The notes under the pieces: generated by a model | The model's input: the letters and a program-made list of their open reading frames with translations, nothing else | The model's database searches: none | What the model was told of the DNA's origin: nothing | In this document: positions 59,774 through 64,000 of the stretch, piece after piece | How the letters are laid out: each line of letters opens with the position of its first letter | How positions within the stretch are numbered: position 1 is the first letter of the stretch | Translations under genes and position numbers: made by a program | Assembly: GCA_032622095.1 (NCBI GenBank) | Contig: CP136063.1 | Coordinates: forward strand, 32,616,987 to 32,680,986 | Direction of reading: 5' to 3' | Source of the DNA: Siphonodentalium dalli | Lineage: Eukaryota; Mollusca; Scaphopoda; Gadilida; Siphonodentaliidae | DNA: 64,000 nucleotides

Positions 59774-60765
59774 ACTGACAGTCTGACTGATGTATATTGT
59801 ACATGTATACTGTTGTATTGAAAAATTCAAATGTTAGTGTCCAGTCACTACCGTGTGGTACATACTAGTATATCTCTGATGAAGAGTGATTGGCTGGGAA
59901 AACTGCGGAAAATCAGCTCAATTAAATAAAATTGATGCAGCATTTAACTTTCGTTAGACAAAAGAAAAAAGATACTATGTATTATTGATATTTTGAAAGA
60001 ATTGACCAAATTTCACCAAACTTTTTTTTTAGATCAACTTACTTTGTAAGTTTGAGCTATTGCCATGGGTTGGCGTCCGTTGTCACTGAATCCTTTGGCA
60101 TACCATACTCACCACATCTCTGATCCAATCATTATGAAACTTGTCGTGAATTTTGATATTGACATGTACATCTTGTCTTTCTTAAGCATTTCACCTTTCC
60201 TATTCCTCCATTTACTGTCAACCATTAAATTATTCCCCTACCTAAGTTGAGCTGCAGTGTCATTGACACTTTCATTTGTCCCCCCCCCCCCAAAAAAACA
60301 TTTCGGGGGACTATTAAAAGAGCCGGTTAATGCTTCCGGAAATGGTTTCTGGATAACTTTAGTTTCGATTAACTTATCATAACCAAATTTGGTTTGTGTC
60401 TTTCCTGCCAAAAAACAGAGGTCAAGTTCGAATTTGGGTTCAGTCGAGTTATGCCCCTGATCTCAACTTAGATTTCTCCAGATATGAGGTTTCCTGACGA
60501 TAACTTTTTATTGAATTGAGTGAACCGAGCCCGAGTAGAGTGACCATTATATATGTATTAACTCGTCTTTGACTTCGACTAAATATAAACTACATGTAGT
60601 ACCCGTGTCAGTATCATAATATTTACAGTTTAATACTCTGATCAATCATCTTTGTGCGCCGTACATAGATAGTACCATTATCAGCCCCAAAGCATACATT
60701 TTTATGTGTACCCATACCATGTATGGTACACATAATGCCGACGTCCGGATCAACCATCCGTCGTT
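59774..60765. other. intron; no exon seen
   Basis: AT-rich, with a C run followed by A near 60281-60299 and a GAGGTCAAGTTCGAATTTGG stretch near 60418 that resembles the old repeat downstream. No supported exon. Confidence 0.4.
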
Positions 60766-60822
60766 CGTCCGTCCGTCTGTCCGTCTGTCCGTCTGTCTGT
60801 CCGTCTGTCCGTCTGTCCGTAG
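60766..60822 (+). repeat. (GTCCGTCT)n microsatellite
   Basis: Degenerate GTCC/GTCT repeat of about 57 bases. Open frames through it on the minus strand (DRRTDGQTDGQTDRR) are microsatellite artefacts. Confidence 0.9.
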
Positions 60823-60829
60823 ACACTTG

Positions 60830-62440
60830 CTATCCGATTCATTTACTCGAATATTTTTTATCGGATCGTGTTCAAATTTTATGTGCATGTTTATGACACA
60901 CTCCTCACCTGTATAGTTTTTGGTATCGATCGGTTGATCGGTTTAGAAATTATTAACACTTTCCATCCATACCTGGTCATGTTCTATCCGATGCCATAAC
61001 TCATGTATTTTTTGTCCGATTGTGTTCATATTTTATATGCAGGTTTATGATGACACATGGCTCACCTGTATAGTTTTTGGTATCGATTGGTTGATTGGTT
61101 TAGAAAATAATTAACCCTTTCACAAACATGCCATCCAAAGCAATACAAAAAATACGTTTCTTCTTATTTACCTCATATTTTGTAAGGTACCTAGGTTTTT
61201 CTTAGCACTCCCTTCATCTGTATGAATTTTGGTTTTGATTAATTAACCCTTATACTCTTGAACCAGGGTTATTCAATGAACACTATTTGATAGTTTTATA
61301 CATGTACATTAATTAGATGTGATGTCCTGTATGAAGATCTTATTGTAATAGTTGCATTTAATATAATGCTATCAATAAATTATCATGTGAGTATCCAATA
61401 TGTAAAGTTGAAACTACATTTGTTTTACATATAACTGTAAGCCCAAAGCCATTAGTGGTGGACAACTCTATAAGAAATATAATGATAACATTCCCTCTTT
61501 ATGTCATTTCACATGAAAATCTTTAGCCAATGCTAGTTGGAGACAGACAAATAACACTAAGTGAATAATTGAGCTGTACTCTGGAGAAGCCTGTCAGCAT
61601 CTGGGTTGTGTGCAGTGTTTGTTTATTTAAGTCTCACATTCCTATAATCTGATCTCAAGCCTCACCCTACTGCATAAATAAAATGAAATGACAGTGATGG
61701 CCAGAGGTCATTAACTTCCACATAGGTGTCTGCTGTCTATAGACTTGTTGTAATAGGTTCATGACATTAGGGACTGGCTTATTGTATGGGTTTTGCTAAA
61801 TCCAATGACATGCTTTTATAGACTTTTTTGTGTTTATCAGTTCATTAGTTTGAATAAGATTAACCCCATTCTATCCGATTTCATAACTCAAATATTTCCA
61901 ATTATTATGTTTATAGTTCTTGGCATAGTTTATGATAACACACCCCTAACCTGCATAGTGAGGGTCATTTGGTTTATTTGCTTAAAAATATTAACATCTC
62001 CACCAATCCTGTTGACACAATGTGATACTAGTAACTAGATATTCTTCACATGATCACTATATATAATTGCATCCATGTTAATGATGATGCATTCTTCACT
62101 TGTATAGATTTTGGGATCGATTGGTTTGAAGATATTAACCATAACTTTAATTATATTTCCGCTGTTTACATACATTACATCTTTCCAATGTTCAGCTTAA
62201 AAGAAAATTAACCCTACCCATTCCAATCCATGGTCATACAGTATGCTATCCAATGTAATGAATCTTATTTTCAATCTGACCAATCTCATACTAGTACATA
62301 TACTTCTAGCTATCTAAAAATTCAGCATTAAAATATTTTATATCCAATCGTTATCAATAATTTTATATCCAGGTCTATACATCCCTCACTTGTACAGTTG
62401 TTCATGTATTGATTTTTTAAATGGGAAATATTAACCCTTT
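60830..62440 (+). repeat. old ~155-bp repeat, several diverged copies
   Basis: Two clear adjacent copies (around 60850-60965 and 61010-61125, shift ~157) share a TGTTCAAATTTTATGTGCA-like start, GGTTTATGA, CTCACCTGTATAGTTTTTGG, TATCGATTGGTTGATTGGTTT and a TATTAACCCTTTCAC-like end. Weaker copies with the same order lie near 61870-62000, 62080-62150 and 62340-62440. They lie in the long intron of the SGNH-like gene. Confidence 0.65.
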
Positions 62441-63012
62441 TCTCCCATCTAAATGATCCCATGAATTTTTAATATGCAACTAACAAAAAACATAATAAAA
62501 ACAGCTATGGTGCATCTTTCTGACTATGGATTTAGCTTAATTAGCTTTATCACTCTATAAGACATATCTGGTTGAAATCGAATGCCACATCCATGTTCCT
62601 ATTGTGCATATGTGAGCAAGGTGCCCAGTAAGTCTGATTCCACTTGTGACCTCAATAGTAAGGTGTGAATTGTTGATTCTTTTGCACTCATGAAAAGGTT
62701 GGTGTAAGAATCTATTAAAATAGCTAATCGGTATCGCCAAGGTATGGGTTAAACATCTGCCGATCGTGATCGGCCTCTCGTTAATTATTGGAATTTCAAA
62801 GTTAATATTAATGACTGTCCTTATTAATTCACCTCCAAAATATTGAGTCAGAGAGGCTGAGATAGACTTATATTCTTCCTCAATGCATGTCGTTTTCAAA
62901 ACTTTCAGGCCTATGGCATTCACGGTCAGAAAGCAGGTGTCCCCAAACAATGCTTATCGTATTTAAGACAATCATTAACTTAACATTTATCGTCTTTCTT
63001 TTCTTATCCTAG
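62441..63012. other. end of intron; no other gene seen
   Basis: The minus strand has a 131-codon open frame here (62555-62950) without a recognisable domain or supporting context. The plus-strand intron ends in a strong acceptor, CTTTTCTTATCCTAG (to 63012). Confidence 0.45.
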
Positions 63013-63483
63013 TTCATGCCAGGAAAACACACAGATGAGCAGAAGCGTCGTTGGCGGAGGCGAAATCGTGACAAGAAACGGGCCAAAAGTAAGGCAGTTT
63101 CCCAAGAGAGTGTCAATGGAGGCATCTCTTCTCCTCCACCACCACCTATTACGACAAAAACCTCTCCAGATACGCCATGTATAACAAATGACTTAGTATA
63201 TACTGAGTCTGATCTGTGTATCGATATGCAGGACAATATTGGGCATTCAAGTGAGAAGAAAACTAAATTTTCAGATTTTTTCCCGCCATCAGAATTCTCA
63301 CTTATAAAGGCTCACAAAATAGTTGAAGAAGAACGGGAAAAAAGATATAAGGCACAGGACTATGCCTATTTATGTTTACATAAGGCTAAAAAATATAAAA
63401 GCCGTCTTGAAAAAGTTCACTCCAATCTTTCCAATATGTCAGATGACATTACGTTTGGTTTGACAGGAGATGTTCAGCCCTAA
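63013..63483 (+). CDS. terminal exon: basic region plus coiled-coil-like tail
   Basis: The frame is open from the acceptor at 63011-63012 to TAA at 63481-63483 (156 codons). It is phase 0 and so compatible with the SGNH exon and the 57-nt exon. It starts FMPGKHTDEQKRRWRRRNRD with KKRAKSK (an NLS-like, strongly basic stretch). A PPPPP-containing linker and an acidic middle (TESDLCIDMQD) follow. Next comes a charged, helix-prone segment (SLIKAHKIVEEEREKRYKAQ, then KAKKYKSRLEKV). The end is GLTGDVQP. The ATG at 63016 could instead be the start of a separate one-exon protein. A hydrolase-like domain followed by a basic tail would suggest a nucleic-acid-associated role, but this is speculation. 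Confidence 0.62.
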   Translation, partial: FMPGKHTDEQKRRWRRRNRDKKRAKSKAVSQESVNGGISSPPPPPITTKTSPDTPCITNDLVYTESDLCIDMQDNIGHSSEKKTKFSDFFPPSEFSLIKAHKIVEEEREKRYKAQDYAYLCLHKAKKYKSRLEKVHSNLSNMSDDITFGLTGDVQP

Positions 63484-64000
63484 ATTTATATTATTTATAA
63501 ACTATATTAATCTGCATACCATTTGAATAATGAAGCTTCAAAACACAGATATATGCAGACAGTGTTCGCGCTGTCAGTAGCCAAATTAGCCAATGGCTAA
63601 TATTTTTCGCATTTGGCTCTGTTTGGCTAACAAAAAATTCATTTGGCTAAACTTTTTTTTTTACCCTGAATGGAGACGGAAAGTATGGTGTCAGAAGGAT
63701 AATTACCGGAAGATTTCAATAGAATAGATATTCAACACCTTACTATAATAAGCCATTGCTAGCGGCCATGGTGTCAATAGTGTCAACGACATAGTTATTA
63801 CAATTAGTTTAGCGGATTTCTGTGATTATAATTATATAGAATGTTAGTTTCATGTTTGCGAATTTCGTTTCAGGTTTTCATTCTGAGTATAACAAATAAT
63901 GTTTAAAACAAATATTTCAGTCATTAATAGTGAACCTACCAGAAAACGATGATTTAATTTGGCCAAATTGTTTTTTTTAATTTGGCCAAAAAACATTTGG
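63484..64000 (+). other. 3' region with TTGGCTAA / TTTGGCC words; possible mobile element fragment
   Basis: After the stop codon the sequence AGTGTTCGCGCTGTCAGTAG starts a stretch with GCCAAATTAGCCAATGGCTAA and repeated CATTTGGCTAA. Near the window end AATTTGGCCAAA occurs twice. The pattern looks like a short repeat or mobile element cut by the window edge. No AATAAA signal was found nearby. Confidence 0.35.

Noticed and set aside
60623-60888. Minus-strand frame rich in TDGQTDGQTDRR.
   Set aside because: Translation of the GTCC/GTCT microsatellite.
62555-62950. 131-codon minus-strand open frame.
   Set aside because: No domain, no splice or start context, and AT-rich codon composition like the flanking intron.

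Overview
This is a eukaryotic, non-prokaryotic window: gene-poor, AT-rich, with long tandem arrays, many short mobile elements, an assembly gap, and only two genes, both intron-containing. The repeat vocabulary (AGGGAGATAACTC and GGGCCATAACTC boxes, AGGTCAAGGTCA boxes, pearl-like tandem elements bounded by ATACTTCCAT) suggests a mollusc, most likely a bivalve. That assignment is inference from remembered repeat families, not a database match.

Bases 1-40019 look like a head-to-tail array of Helitron/Helentron-like (pearl/HINE-like) non-autonomous elements, all in minus orientation. At five places (5264, 7455, 9025, 18025, 25334) the plus strand reads AGTATAA(TAA)n, then CTAG, a short hairpin, and ATACTTCCAT. 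Read on the minus strand this is a subterminal repeat, a hairpin, CTAG and T, the 3' end structure of Helitron-like elements. The hairpin is kept but its sequence differs in four of the five ends. The elements so delimited are C1 (2.2 kb), C2 (1.6 kb), D (9.0 kb), E (7.3 kb) and F (at least 14.7 kb). They carry long internal repeats: family A (about 1.72-1.75 kb), B' (1249 bp), B (1383 bp), about 640-bp repeats in C, and a 345-360-bp satellite shared by D and F. D, E and the leftmost element share the same right-hand module, a 1535-bp truncated A2 unit ending at the identical base.

In element F, three B-unit junctions carry a 1111-bp TTAA-flanked transposon (G) and the next four do not. The unit period drops from 2498 to 1383 bp, a difference of 1115, which is exactly G plus one TTAA copy. 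The array runs into a 100-N gap (40020-40119).

Bases 40120-53593 are a 49-bp satellite of roughly 270 monomers, with higher-order duplications of 2310 bp and 1274 bp. It is followed by an AT-rich palindromic minisatellite (53594-54445).

Bases 54446-64000 are single-copy DNA with short mobile elements and two antisense, interleaved gene models. A minus-strand gene (exons 58519-58410 and 57206-56880) encodes a small basic/acidic protein of unknown function. A plus-strand gene (exons 58520-59055, 59711-59767, 63013-63483) encodes an SGNH-hydrolase-like domain followed by a basic, coiled-coil tail. Its introns hold a 108-bp near-perfect foldback with a 9-bp target duplication and a degenerate roughly 155-bp repeat. 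No rRNA, tRNA or CRISPR array was recognised. Nearly all short open frames in the arrays are chance frames copied with the repeats.
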